Below are positions 53,265-62,507 of a stretch of DNA of 64,000 nucleotides, in pieces. Source of the DNA: Streptococcus equi subsp. equi (GTDB taxonomy: Bacteria > Bacillota > Bacilli > Lactobacillales > Streptococcaceae); the NCBI GenBank assembly GCA_900637675.1, contig LR134389.1, positions 1,240,001-1,304,000 on the forward strand, written 5' to 3'. The notes below the pieces were generated by a model. It was not told where the DNA came from, did not search any database, and worked only from the letters and a program-made list of their open reading frames with translations. Position numbers and translations under genes: made by a program. Each line of letters starts with the position of its first letter. The stretch's first letter is position 1.

Positions 53265-53875
53265 TAACTAATGCCCGTAAAAACGGGCTTTTATCTTGTT
53301 TTAAAACTGCCATCTGAAAATGGATCTTCATATTCTTTAACACTCAACTTATCAAGTGCAATGTCATTTTTCTCCTGCTCGCGAATATATTTCGCTACCG
53401 TCTTTTCGTTCAGTCCAACGGTACTAACATAGTAGCCTCTAGCCCAAAACTTTCGATTTCCATACTTATATTTTAAATTAGCGTGTTTATCAAATATCAT
53501 GAGAGCACTTTTACTTTTCAAATACCCCATGAAATCGGAAATCGAAAGTTTTGGAGGTAGCAAGACGAGCATATGAACATGATCTGGCATCATATGTCCC
53601 TCAATGATTTCCACGCCCTTGTATTGACATAGGTGACGGAAAATATCAATTAAGTCCTGTCTAATTTTGTAGTAAATGGATTTTCTGCGGTACTTTGGTG
53701 TGAAAACTATGTGATATTTGCACATCCATTTGGTATGTGATAAACTGTAACTGGTTTTAGCCATCTCTTTTTCCTCCTTGATCTAACCTGAACAATTAGA
53801 TTATAACAGGAAAAGAAATGGAAGCTCAAAGCCTTGTCAGCCACCAGCATAGCTGGTGGTTTTCTTGTTTTTCTC
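53265..53875 (-). mobile_element. IS200-type insertion sequence
   Basis: It carries tnpA, with a subterminal palindrome at each side: CCACCAGC/GCTGGTGG at 53841-53859 upstream, and GCCCG/CGGGC at about 53266-53280 downstream. IS200/IS605 elements lack terminal inverted repeats and use such hairpins for single-strand cleavage. Exact ends cannot be set by eye. No tnpB is present. Confidence 0.75.
53291..53764 (-). CDS. tnpA: IS200/IS605-type transposase TnpA (HUH Y1)
   Basis: 157 residues, the usual size. The HUH motif is in HMMPDHVHMLVLLPP and the catalytic tyrosine in FWARGYYVSTVG. N-terminal MCKYHIVFTPKYRRK is typical. It catalyses single-strand excision and insertion. AGGAGG precedes the start. 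Confidence 0.95.
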   Translation of the reverse strand: MAKTSYSLSHTKWMCKYHIVFTPKYRRKSIYYKIRQDLIDIFRHLCQYKGVEIIEGHMMPDHVHMLVLLPPKLSISDFMGYLKSKSALMIFDKHANLKYKYGNRKFWARGYYVSTVGLNEKTVAKYIREQEKNDIALDKLSVKEYEDPFSDGSFKTR

Positions 53876-54214
53876 TACGAGAAAAACTGGCTCGAAGCCA
53901 TAATGAATCAAAAGAAGATAGCATTTCTGCTATCTCACTGTTAGCCACTACTTACAGGTAAAAATACACCTTGTCTATTTGTAGTTTAACTATCCATTTA
54001 ATCCATCAATAAGCCAAACCAGACCGTTTAATCATCTACCCAGCCTTACACATAGTATTTTCTCACATCATTTGTAGAATTGCTTTCTCCTTGCATGTCA
54101 CCATCTCGTCTTAAACGTTCGTAAAGGGCTGTTTGATCTTTTCTAACTATTTTAGAAAATTATTTTGCTGTTCTGATGAGGTTAATCTCGTTAGATCAGT
54201 CATGCTGGAGGTAG
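53876..54214. other. Intergenic stretch after the IS200 element
   Basis: No complete gene is visible. Minus-strand sequence just downstream of the glucosaminidase stop carries no clear terminator. Short scraps near 53,950-54,150 do not match anything I recognise. Confidence 0.4.
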
Positions 54215-54814
54215 CTACCGTATGGGAGCGTCAAAATAAGTCAGCTGATAATCCCCTATAATACGATTGAGCTTTTCGCCATAGCTAGTATCTGTGGCAT
54301 ATGTGCCTGTTAAACTAGCGGTGGCCTGCTGATAACTTGTATGAATACCTCGGTGAGTAGGGCGATAAAGCGGGTCACTCAAAACCCTAGCATAATCCTC
54401 AAAGCAGGCTGTTAAGCTGCCATAGGACCGAAAAGAAGCGTCAATTAGATAAAGGTTGCCTTGGCCATCATCTTCCAAGGTAGGTAAAATAACTGATTTT
54501 CCTTTATAGCTTCCTTTGATACCAAAAAAATTATAATAGGGCTCTTGACTTAGCTTAGATTGACCATTTGCTGACTCCAAAATAGCCTGTGCCATCATGA
54601 CTGAGGCATAGAGCTTGTTTCGCTGCGCAACTGCCTGAGCGGAATGACTAATCTTGCTCACAAATAGCATGGTTGAGCTATTGGCATGAGGCTTAAGGTG
54701 ATCCTTAGCTGACGCTAAGGTCCAAAGGCTAAGCAACATGCTGCCTAAAACAATACCAGCAGCCAGCCAAGAGCTAGCTTCCCTGTGGCTTCTTCTAGCT
54801 TTCCTCCTCTTCAA
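54215..54814 (-). CDS. Secreted glucosaminidase, paralogue of the 49-kb gene
   Basis: 199 residues from a TTG at 54814 (GAGG nine bases before); a longer frame to 54886 exists but lacks a ribosome binding site. Basic N terminus, hydrophobic segment WLAAGIVLGSMLLSLWTLASA, then the glucosaminidase domain: [38 protein letters not shown] (catalytic Glu in ILESANG), DDGQGNLYLIDASFRSYGS, ATDTSYGEKLNRIIGDYQLT. It is strongly similar to the protein at 49,118, so the two arose by duplication. It acts on peptidoglycan. Confidence 0.85.
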   Translation of the reverse strand: MKRRKARRSHREASSWLAAGIVLGSMLLSLWTLASAKDHLKPHANSSTMLFVSKISHSAQAVAQRNKLYASVMMAQAILESANGQSKLSQEPYYNFFGIKGSYKGKSVILPTLEDDGQGNLYLIDASFRSYGSLTACFEDYARVLSDPLYRPTHRGIHTSYQQATASLTGTYATDTSYGEKLNRIIGDYQLTYFDAPIR

Positions 54815-54984
54815 CAGAAATATCCTCACTTCCTTGCTTTTAAACCTAGTATAGCAAAAATTAAAAGCAAAATGTAGCCAGACCACATGCTCACCTCAAA
54901 AACAGGCCTTATGACTTCTAAAAAGACCTAGCAGCCACAACAGGCGCATAAAAAGTTTTTAACAAGAAAAGAAGACTTTGCTGT

Positions 54985-55018
54985 ATTTCAATCCACGCTC
55001 CTGCAAAGGGAGCGATAC
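54985..55018. CRISPR. Solitary type I-C-like CRISPR repeat
   Basis: ATTTCAATCCACGCTCC is followed by TGCAAAGGGAGCGATAC. This is the I-C repeat pattern (ATTTCAATCCAC + short GCTCC/GGAGC palindrome + GAC) with two extra bases near the end. No second copy at 65-75 base spacing and no cas gene are visible in the window. It is best seen as a relic. Confidence 0.6.
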
Positions 55019-55283
55019 AAAAAATAAATGGAATATCTACAATCAAATGATTTCAATGTTTAGCTATTTCAAGAATATATCTTATTTTTGATAGATGTTA
55101 CTATAGGAAAAACGTTGATAGTATCTACTTTAATTGATACTATAATTCGAAAATAACTGTTTCGCACGTTTGGTGTGGCTTAGTTTAGCAGGGCTATTGG
55201 GTCACTGCTTAGCTATTCTAGATCAGATTGATTCTCTCTAAATATTAGCTTTTCGCCAGTCATCACTACTAGCAACAAACAAA

Positions 55284-55322
55284 ACGCACGACATCATGTA
55301 AAAACAGGCTGATGTCATGCGT
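55284..55322 (-). terminator. Terminator of the fructose operon
   Basis: ACGCACGACATCA and TGATGTCATGCGT form a 13-pair stem with one mismatch; on the minus strand TTTTGTTTG follows. It lies 70 bases beyond the fruA stop codon. Confidence 0.85.
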
Positions 55323-55391
55323 CTGATGTTTTATTAAGACTAGGTCTAATTCAGAAGCTTTCCCTAGTACTTGTGGCTTTATAGCCAGTAA

Positions 55392-57338
55392 CTAAGCTTT
55401 TTTACGAAGTGCGCCAAAGAGAATACCAGAAACCACTGCTCCAATAGCGACAAACAATAGGTATAAGAAAGGATTGCTTGTCAAAGCGATAACGAAGATA
55501 CCGCCATGTGGTGCGATTAATTTGACACCTGCTAGACCAACAAGAGCACCTGTTAGGGCAGAGCCAGCGATAAAGCTTGGGATAGCGCGTGCTGGGTCTG
55601 CTGCACCAAACGGAATGGCTCCTTCTGTAATGAAGGAAAGTCCCATAATAATGTTGGTCAAGCCAGATTCACGCTCTTCCTTGGTAAATTTGTCTTTAAA
55701 TAAGAGTGTTGCCACAAAAACAGCTAGAGGAGGCACCATACCACCTGCCATGACAGCAGCCATAACAACTGACCCACCGCTTGCAACGGTTGCAGCAAGT
55801 GTTCCTGTACCAAAGACATAGGCTGCCTTATTCACTGGACCACCCATATCAACAGCCATCATGCCGCCAACAAGAAGTCCCATAAGAACTGCAGAGCTAC
55901 CTGACAGACTTTCTAAGAAGTGGTTCAATGCTGTATTGATAGCTGCCATAGGAATATTGATCAGCAGCATCAAAAGACCTGTCACAAGAACACCAAGTAA
56001 TGGGTAAAGAAGGATTGACTTGACCCCTTCAAGCGAACGCGGAAGCCCTGCAAGCACTTGACGAAGAGCAAGAATTACTCCCCCTGCAAGGAAGCCACCT
56101 ACAAGCGCACCAAGAAATCCAGACGGTACTCCCGCTAATGATAGGCTAGCCTCACCGCCAGCAGCAAATGGAACCTTTCCAAAAGCAAGACCGCTAGAAG
56201 CAATGGCACCTGCCACAAAGCCTGCCACAAGACCTGGCTTTTCAGCGATAGAATAAGCAATGTAGCCTGCTAGCACTGGCAACATGAATGAAAAGGCCGC
56301 ACCACCAATATGTTTAAAGATAGCTGCTATTTCATGGTAGGATCCCAAATTAGACAGCTGATCCTTTGGTACCCCAAGCATGTTGTCAAGCAAGAAGGCA
56401 AGAGCAATTAGGATTCCACCACCAATTACAAATGGCAGCATTTGTGATACACCACTCATCAGGTGCTTGTAGAAGGCTCCGCCTAGGCTTGTCTTTTGAG
56501 CTGCTTTTGCTTGTTCAGCAGCGCCATTCTTGGCATGATAAACACTACCAGCATTGTTTAAAATCAGTGAAATCAATTCCTCGCTTTTCTTAATACCATC
56601 TGCTACAGGACGAGCAATCAATTGCTTACCATCAAAGCGATCCATCTCAACCGCCTTATCAGCAGCGATAATCACTCCCTTGGCCTGCTTGATGTCATCA
56701 GCTGTCAGGCGATTGCCAACCCCTGAAGCACCGTTGGTTTCAACCTTGATGCCGACACCCATCTGTGCAGCCTGCTTTTTCAAGGCCTCTTCTGCCATAT
56801 AAGTATGTGCAATACCTGTCGTACAAGCTGTCACAGCAACGATAAACTCCTGAGCATTTGTAGGAACAAAAGCTACCTCTTTCTGATCAGAAGCCGCATC
56901 AAAGACAGCAATCACTTCGTCTGGACTTGTTGCCTTTCGCAGTTGATCTGCAAAGCCATCCTTTAATAGGTATTGGGATAATTCGGCTAAGGCCGCTAAG
57001 TGAGTATCATTTGCCCCTTGAGGTGCTGCAATCATAAAGAACAGATCAGTTGGCTGACCGTCTAAGGATTTGTAATCAACGCCCTTGTTAGATTTTGCAA
57101 AGAGCACTGCTGGCTGGTCAACAACAACATTTTTTGAATGCGGCATAGCAATGCCATCGCCAAGACCTGTTGAGGTTTGCTCCTCGCGAGCTAAGATACT
57201 CTTTTTAAACACATCAAAGTCATGTACAATCCCATGCTCTACTAGTTCTGTAATCATTTCATCAATTGCAGCCTCTTTTGAAACAGCCTGCAAATCAAGA
57301 ATCATGATGTCTTTTCTTAATAAATCCTGTATTTTCAT
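55392..57338 (-). CDS. fruA: PTS fructose transporter, EIIABC fusion
   Basis: 648 residues. EIIA domain about 1-145 (ILAREEQTSTGLGDGIAMPHSK with phospho-His in MPHSK). EIIB domain about 165-260 (VAVTACTTGIAHTYMAEEAL, phospho-Cys in ACTTGIAHT). EIIC from about 285 with eight or more helices (GGAFYKHLMSGVSQMLPFVIGGGILIALAF...; FITEGAIPFGAADPARAIPSFIAG). It imports fructose as fructose 1-phosphate. Start overlaps the fruK stop by 4 bases (ATGA). Confidence 0.95.
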   Translation of the reverse strand: MKIQDLLRKDIMILDLQAVSKEAAIDEMITELVEHGIVHDFDVFKKSILAREEQTSTGLGDGIAMPHSKNVVVDQPAVLFAKSNKGVDYKSLDGQPTDLFFMIAAPQGANDTHLAALAELSQYLLKDGFADQLRKATSPDEVIAVFDAASDQKEVAFVPTNAQEFIVAVTACTTGIAHTYMAEEALKKQAAQMGVGIKVETNGASGVGNRLTADDIKQAKGVIIAADKAVEMDRFDGKQLIARPVADGIKKSEELISLILNNAGSVYHAKNGAAEQAKAAQKTSLGGAFYKHLMSGVSQMLPFVIGGGILIALAFLLDNMLGVPKDQLSNLGSYHEIAAIFKHIGGAAFSFMLPVLAGYIAYSIAEKPGLVAGFVAGAIASSGLAFGKVPFAAGGEASLSLAGVPSGFLGALVGGFLAGGVILALRQVLAGLPRSLEGVKSILLYPLLGVLVTGLLMLLINIPMAAINTALNHFLESLSGSSAVLMGLLVGGMMAVDMGGPVNKAAYVFGTGTLAATVASGGSVVMAAVMAGGMVPPLAVFVATLLFKDKFTKEERESGLTNIIMGLSFITEGAIPFGAADPARAIPSFIAGSALTGALVGLAGVKLIAPHGGIFVIALTSNPFLYLLFVAIGAVVSGILFGALRKKA

Positions 57339-58246
57339 CGAACCTCTACCTCAACCTCATTATATGTTTTTTTAATATCATCAATTGCTGCTAAATCATC
57401 TGAAAAAGCAGTTGCTGTTCCGCAGGCCACTCCCCATTTTAGAGCCTCTAGCGGACTATGACTTTTGACAAAGGCACCTGTAAAGCCTGCCACCATCGAA
57501 TCACCAGCTCCAACAGAATTCTTCACCTGCCCTTTAATAGGCTTAGCAAAATAAGTTGCTTCCTGAGTGACCAGCAAGGCACCATCACCAGCCATCGAAA
57601 CGATAACATGCTGCGCTCCCATGTCAAGGACCTTACGAGCATATGTTTCAACGTCATCTAGCCCATTTAAGCTGACGTTAAAAATAGCTTCTAGCTCATG
57701 GTTATTAGGCTTTACGAGCAATGGGTGATACGCCAATGCATCTAGCAAGGTCTGTCCTTCAAAATCACAGACCACCTGTGCCCCAGCTTGTCTGACCAAT
57801 GGGATCAAGTCCTTATAGACATCATTGCCTAGACTTGAAGGCGCTGAGCCTGCAAAAACAACAATGTCCTCTGCTGACACATTTGCCAATATAGCCTTTA
57901 AATGATCCAATTGCTGCTTTGAAATCACTGGTCCAAGGCCATTAATCTCTGTCTCCTCTGCTGATTTGATCTTAACATTGATCCGCGTATCCTGATCAAC
58001 CGTTACAAAGTCAGTATTGATGCTCTCAGCAGCTAGACTTTCCTTAATAAAACGCCCAGTGAAGCCGCCTAAAAAGCCAGTCGCTGTATTATCAATGCCT
58101 AATCGCTGTAGAATGCGACTAACATTAATCCCCTTTCCTCCTGCAAATGTATCGTCACTGACCATGCGGTTAACCGCTCCAATATCTAATTGGTCTATTC
58201 TGACAATAAAGTCTATAGAAGGATTTAAGGTTACTGTGTAAATCAT
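57335..58246 (-). CDS. fruK: 1-phosphofructokinase
   Basis: 303 residues of the PfkB sugar-kinase family. N-terminal MIYTVTLNPSIDFIVRIDQL and GGKGINVSRILQRLG (PfkB signature 1), C-terminal VKNSVGAGDSMVAGFTGA (signature 2 with catalytic Asp). It phosphorylates the fructose 1-phosphate delivered by FruA to the 1,6-bisphosphate. Its ATG overlaps the fruR stop, and its stop overlaps the fruA start. Confidence 0.95.
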   Translation of the reverse strand: MIYTVTLNPSIDFIVRIDQLDIGAVNRMVSDDTFAGGKGINVSRILQRLGIDNTATGFLGGFTGRFIKESLAAESINTDFVTVDQDTRINVKIKSAEETEINGLGPVISKQQLDHLKAILANVSAEDIVVFAGSAPSSLGNDVYKDLIPLVRQAGAQVVCDFEGQTLLDALAYHPLLVKPNNHELEAIFNVSLNGLDDVETYARKVLDMGAQHVIVSMAGDGALLVTQEATYFAKPIKGQVKNSVGAGDSMVAGFTGAFVKSHSPLEALKWGVACGTATAFSDDLAAIDDIKKTYNEVEVEVR

Positions 58247-58986
58247 AGTGCAATTACCTTCGCTTTTTCCTTGATTTTCTTCAGCATTACTGTCGAAGAT
58301 TTCTCTGTAATGATTTCAACCCTATCAATTGGAGCAACCTTGACAAAGGAAACATGACCAAGCTTTGTTGCATCAGCTAATACATAGGTGATTTTAGCAT
58401 TGGCAATGACAGCTTTTTTAATAACAGCCTCCTCCATATCCGGAGTGGTTAAAAATGCCTCATCGATACCATTGATACCAAGAAAAGCCTTATCAAAATT
58501 CATTTGCCTAATTTGCTCCAAGGCAACATGACCGATGCTTGCGTCTGTTGTCTGCTTGACATAGCCACCAATAATAATGGTCTTGATCGCCATATCAACC
58601 AGTCTAGTCGCATGATGAATAGAATTAGTCACTACTGTTACTTTTTTTAATTGCAAAAAAGGAAGGAGAAATTCGGTTGTTGTCCCAGCATCAATAAAGA
58701 TGACATCATTATCAAAAACCAGCTCTGCTGCCTTTTGAGCGATGATTTCTTTTATTTGACTGTTTTTGACAGATTTTTCCTGATTAGATAATTCCTCTTG
58801 TAAGGAATGAAAAAGCTCGGCACCTCCATGCACTCGATGAAGCTTGCCCTCACGCTCCAGCTCATCTAAATCTCTACGAACAGTTGATTCTGACGAGCTT
58901 AACAGCTGCATTAAATCCTCTAGCGCAACGTAATTCTCAGCTGTGATTTTTGCCATAATGAGCTGTTTTCGTTTTGATTTTAAGAT
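58243..58986 (-). CDS. fruR: DeoR family repressor of the fructose operon
   Basis: The DeoR helix-turn-helix is LEDLMQLLSSSESTVRRDLDELEREGKLHRVHGGAEL. The sugar-phosphate sensor domain has VIFIDAGTTTEFLLPFL and TVVTNSIHHATRLVDMAIKTIIIGG. An ATG at 58956 gives 237 residues but has no ribosome binding site. The frame extends ten codons upstream to LKSKRKQLI, which matches the usual MLKSxRKQ start of FruR. At the place of the expected ATG stands ATC (58984-58986), with AGGGGTGG a few bases upstream. Either a rare AUC start is used, the base is miscalled, or the shorter form is made. It is the first gene of fruRKA and is expected to respond to fructose 1-phosphate. Confidence 0.85.
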   Translation of the reverse strand: MLKSKRKQLIMAKITAENYVALEDLMQLLSSSESTVRRDLDELEREGKLHRVHGGAELFHSLQEELSNQEKSVKNSQIKEIIAQKAAELVFDNDVIFIDAGTTTEFLLPFLQLKKVTVVTNSIHHATRLVDMAIKTIIIGGYVKQTTDASIGHVALEQIRQMNFDKAFLGINGIDEAFLTTPDMEEAVIKKAVIANAKITYVLADATKLGHVSFVKVAPIDRVEIITEKSSTVMLKKIKEKAKVIAL

Positions 58987-59003
58987 AAAACCACCCCTTT
59001 GTC

Positions 59004-59050
59004 TGAAATCGTTTACAGCTCTATTATACTACACTTTATTCCAAAGTCAA
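59004..59050 (-). promoter_or_regulatory. fruRKA promoter with a cre site
   Basis: Minus-strand TTGACT (59050-59045), a 16-base spacer and TATAAT (59028-59023) form a strong sigma-A-type promoter. Just downstream, TGTAAACGATTTCA (59017-59004) matches the CcpA cre consensus, in a position where binding blocks transcription. Carbon catabolite repression of fructose uptake is inferred. Confidence 0.8.
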
Positions 59051-59240
59051 GCACTATCTTTCAAAAACATTCAAATTCAATCTTAGACCTCTATTGCCTT
59101 AACAATAACTGCCAATTGATCAGTCATTGTCCCCGTCAATACCTGTAGACTAATGATTAACGACTTTTTTATTAACTAGAGCCCAAAAAGCGCTCACCTG
59201 TTGCAAAAGTCTGAAACACAATAGTCTCTTACAAATCAAA
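59051..59240. other. Intergenic stretch before the fructose promoter
   Basis: About 190 bases between the fru promoter and the panE-side terminators. I see no gene, RNA or regulatory motif beyond AT-rich sequence. Confidence 0.4.
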
Positions 59241-59266
59241 AAGCAACGGATTTACTGTCGTTGCTT
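59241..59266 (-). terminator. Second stem-loop downstream of panE
   Basis: AAGCAACG pairs with CGTTGCTT across a 10-base loop and is followed on the minus strand by TTTTTGATTTG. It acts as a back-up to the terminator at 59309. Confidence 0.65.
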
Positions 59267-59308
59267 CATAATGAGAGTCTAGGACAAAGTCTTTTCAGCC
59301 AACAAGAC

Positions 59309-59345
59309 AAAACGAGAGAGTCACCTATTGTGAGCCTCTCGTTTT
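59309..59345 (-). terminator. Terminator of the panE operon
   Basis: AAAACGAGAG and CTCTCGTTTT pair perfectly, with T and A runs on both sides. It lies about 45 bases after the panE stop codon. Confidence 0.85.
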
Positions 59346-59390
59346 ATTGTACTGAGAAATTGTTTTATCCCAGACTCCTTATGTCTAAAC

Positions 59391-60314
59391 CTATTTGATC
59401 TTCAAAATATTCTCTTTGGCATGGACTAGCTGTGTAATCAAGCGGCAATAAGGGGTATCGATACCAAGCTTTTCACCCTTGGTATTTACCGCACCGTTGA
59501 TAAAGTCAATTTCAGTCAAGCGGTGATTTTGAACAAGATCCTGATGCATTGATGGGTAGTGATGAGCAGCCTTCACTGAGGTTTCCATCACATAGGCTGT
59601 GATTTCCTCTTCATTAAGCTCCACCCCCTCAGCACGACCAACAATAACAAACTCATGAATGATTTCTTTAACCATGTTTAAACCATCTTCGCTGGCAAAT
59701 AACTCACCAATCGTGCAATCAAGTAGGGCACAGGTTGAGTTCATTGTACCATTGACACAGGCTTTTCTCCAAATATTTGGAACAACATTATCATCATAAG
59801 TTGCATTCAATTGAGCGTCATTTAGCAAGTCAGCAATCTGATGTCCTGCCTCTTGGTTTGCTGGATCCATGCTTTGTAGATTAAGCGCACCAACTCCTTG
59901 TAAGTGTACCTGACCAGGTCCCTCAAGACCCGCTGTCCAAACGGTAACACCCATTAAAATATTATGCTCTGGAATATAGTGACGAATCACATCTTCGTGT
60001 CCAAGACCATTTAATAGGCAAAGTACCTTGGTTTCAGGGCCAATAATACCTTTAATATCAGTCAGCATTTGTGGCAGCTGCATGGCTTTGGTAAACAAAA
60101 TGATAAGGTCAGCTTCCTTAGTAGCCTCTGTCGGCTTCATGATAGGAAGCTTTACGGTTTCCTCTACATCGCCTGAAATCTTCAAGCCATTCTCTTTGAT
60201 CGCTTGAAGATGTGCTTCCCAATTATCCAGTAAAATAACGTCATTGTTTGTTTTTGAAATTTGGTAACCAAATCGACAGCCCATAGCTCCTGAGCCTGCA
60301 ATATAAACTAACAT
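59391..60314 (-). CDS. panE: 2-dehydropantoate 2-reductase
   Basis: 307 residues. NADP-binding MLVYIAGSGAMGCRFGYQIS, the family stretch LIILFTKAMQLPQML, LCLLNGLGHEDVI, and the C-terminal helical domain with the catalytic Lys region NIWRKACVNGTMNSTCALLDC. It reduces ketopantoate to pantoate in coenzyme A synthesis. It is transcribed after a polytopic membrane protein gene with an 11-base gap, so the two form an operon. Confidence 0.9.
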   Translation of the reverse strand: MLVYIAGSGAMGCRFGYQISKTNNDVILLDNWEAHLQAIKENGLKISGDVEETVKLPIMKPTEATKEADLIILFTKAMQLPQMLTDIKGIIGPETKVLCLLNGLGHEDVIRHYIPEHNILMGVTVWTAGLEGPGQVHLQGVGALNLQSMDPANQEAGHQIADLLNDAQLNATYDDNVVPNIWRKACVNGTMNSTCALLDCTIGELFASEDGLNMVKEIIHEFVIVGRAEGVELNEEEITAYVMETSVKAAHHYPSMHQDLVQNHRLTEIDFINGAVNTKGEKLGIDTPYCRLITQLVHAKENILKIK

Positions 60315-60325
60315 GCTTTTTCCTC

Positions 60326-61384
60326 TTATCCTTCAAATACAAAAATATCTTCTTTATAAAGCTTTAAAATATCCTTACAAAGCTTATGTGCCACAAAAGC
60401 AACTCCAAATGGAATGACCAACCAAGCAATGATAATGATCACAATATTGCTGCCACCGGCAAGTGAAGCAATAGGACCAACTGCACCAACAAGACCAAAG
60501 CCAGATGAGGCTGGTGTTCCAATCAGATTAAACATTGGAACGGTTAAAGAGCTAACAATAGCTGTCATCATCATTGGAATAGCCATAACTGGGTATTTTA
60601 AGAAGTTTGGCATCATCATTTTCATAGCGCCAAGGGCAATGGCAATTGGAACACCTGATTTGTTAACCTTTAACGTTGCCCACACAAGAACAGCGGTTGT
60701 TGAAGCAATACCCATTGAGGCCGCACCAGCTGCCATACCATTTAAGCCGATAGCTAAACCAATCGCAACCGTTGAGATCGGACTCACAATCAAAAGAGCA
60801 AAGGCAATGGCAATCAAAATAGACATCAGAATTGGCTGAAGCGTTGTAAATGAATTAATGCCTTGGCCAATCAGGGTCGTCACATAAGAAACGTAAGGAA
60901 GCAGCTTCCAGCCAATGTAACCCACACCTGTTCCAATAATAATTGGCAACAAAATAATGGTTAGAGACCCAAATTTATCACCAAACCACTTCACTGCTAA
61001 AACGGCAAGCGCAGCTGTGATCATCATATTAATCAGATCACCAATGCCCTTTAGCTGGAAGGTCCCAGTGGCAACACCTTTTTGGATAACCTCTGTATAA
61101 GCCCAAGCTCCAGAACCGATATAAGCTGCCCCGCCGACAGCCAGCTGCTGCATTGGGTTAAATTTGAACTGCTGTCCAATCAAAAAACCAGCCATAACTG
61201 GCGTAAAGAATTGGAAAACCTGGACGATATGTAAAAATTCAGCTGCTACAGTATTTGGCAAAAGCGGCTTTAAAAACGTCGCTAAAATAGCATTCGGAAT
61301 AAGTGCAACTACAATCGCAATTGCTGTACCAGCTAAGACCTTATTCATAAACGAGCTAAAGGTCTCTTTATTTGTTGTTGTCAT
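60326..61384 (-). CDS. PTS_EIIC_2-type membrane transporter, linked to panE
   Basis: 352 residues with about nine hydrophobic segments. The pattern (FSSFMNKVLAGTAIAIVVALIPNAIL; FFTPVMAGFLIGQQFKFNPMQQLAVGGAAYIGSGA; GLAIGLNGMAAGAASMGIASTTAVLVW; SGFGLVGAVGPIASLAGGSNIVIIIIAWLVIPF) is that of the PTS_EIIC_2 family, which lacks linked EIIA/EIIB parts. Operon linkage to panE suggests transport of pantoate or a related compound, but this is inference. The upstream 110 bases contain AT-rich promoter-like sequence. Confidence 0.75.
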   Translation of the reverse strand: MTTTNKETFSSFMNKVLAGTAIAIVVALIPNAILATFLKPLLPNTVAAEFLHIVQVFQFFTPVMAGFLIGQQFKFNPMQQLAVGGAAYIGSGAWAYTEVIQKGVATGTFQLKGIGDLINMMITAALAVLAVKWFGDKFGSLTIILLPIIIGTGVGYIGWKLLPYVSYVTTLIGQGINSFTTLQPILMSILIAIAFALLIVSPISTVAIGLAIGLNGMAAGAASMGIASTTAVLVWATLKVNKSGVPIAIALGAMKMMMPNFLKYPVMAIPMMMTAIVSSLTVPMFNLIGTPASSGFGLVGAVGPIASLAGGSNIVIIIIAWLVIPFGVAFVAHKLCKDILKLYKEDIFVFEG

Positions 61385-61514
61385 TTCATGACCTCTCTTA
61401 ATATTATAGTGTGAAAAACATCACGAAAGTATTCTAACATAAAAGAGCATTTTGTCACAGCTATTTTAATTTTTATCAATACGTACAGAATATTCAATTA
61501 AATGTCATATAATA

Positions 61515-62507
61515 TTAATCAATCAAGGCTGTTGAATGAACAGGTCTATTATCTCTATCAGGATAAATATACTTAATCGCTTGGTTGACAGCAATCGGTG
61601 CCTCACCAAAGCCAGTGGCAATCAAATCAACCCTGCCTTCATAAGCTGCTGCGTCACCGATCGCAAAAATCCCTTCCTGACTTGTTTGAAAGAGGGGAGA
61701 GACAAGAAGACTTGAGCGCTTATAATCTAGATTCCAATGCTTTAGGTTTTTATTAGATGTAGAAAAGCCAAAGCTAACAATCAGGCTGTCTAGCTCAAGC
61801 GTTATCTCCTCTTCTGACTTTACCTTTTGAATAGTCATTTTGTTGACAAAGCCATTTTCTCCTTCGAGGGCAAGGGGAACAAAGGGGGTAAGGGTAGTAA
61901 CATGAGAGTTTTTTAACAATTCTACGCTATGCTCATGAGCCCTAAAGGCGTCTCGCCGGTGCACAAGGGTAACACTCTTAGCGAGGCCATCTAAGGCTAA
62001 AGCCCAGTCCACAGCAGAATCTCCACCACCGCAGATCACAACCCTCTTACCAGCAAACTGATTCAAGCTGTGAACATTATAAAAGAGATTATGATCAGCA
62101 AATAACTGCTCATTGTCTAAGCCCAAGGTTCTAGGCGCAAAGGCTCCATTGCCACAAGCAACAATAATGGCCTTAGAATAATGTCTGGCCTTGCTTGTTT
62201 GAATAACAAAGTTCCCATCAGCCTTCTCAAAAGACAGGACCTCTTCTTTCAGGCATACTGCTATGCGATCGTCAAATCTGCTTAGCTGCTCAATAAGCTT
62301 TTGTGTTAGTTCCGCTCCAGTCAGGGCCGGATAAGCTGGAATATCATAGATAACCTTTTCAGGATAAAGAACAGCCGGCTGTCCTCCTAGCTCTGACAGG
62401 CTTTCAATAATCTTAACCGTCATGCCGCGCAGGCCTGCATAAAAGGCTGCAAATAAGCCTACCGGACCTCCACCAATGATGGTAATGTCATATATTTTTT
62501 CTTGCAC
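61515..62507 (-). CDS. Ferredoxin-NADP reductase type 2 (thioredoxin-reductase-like)
   Basis: 330 residues from a GTG start that shares its G with the trmD stop (TAGTG); GGAGAG lies just upstream. FAD motif [23 protein letters not shown] motif [17 protein letters not shown], and FAD contact [33 protein letters not shown]. The redox CxxC of true thioredoxin reductases is absent, which marks the YumC-type ferredoxin/flavodoxin reductases. Confidence 0.9.
   Translation of the reverse strand: MQEKIYDITIIGGGPVGLFAAFYAGLRGMTVKIIESLSELGGQPAVLYPEKVIYDIPAYPALTGAELTQKLIEQLSRFDDRIAVCLKEEVLSFEKADGNFVIQTSKARHYSKAIIVACGNGAFAPRTLGLDNEQLFADHNLFYNVHSLNQFAGKRVVICGGGDSAVDWALALDGLAKSVTLVHRRDAFRAHEHSVELLKNSHVTTLTPFVPLALEGENGFVNKMTIQKVKSEEEITLELDSLIVSFGFSTSNKNLKHWNLDYKRSSLLVSPLFQTSQEGIFAIGDAAAYEGRVDLIATGFGEAPIAVNQAIKYIYPDRDNRPVHSTALID

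Noticed and set aside
55045..55075. Possible second CRISPR repeat (ATTTCAATG...)
   Set aside because: Only the first eight bases match; there is no GCTCC/GGAGC palindrome and the spacing is wrong.
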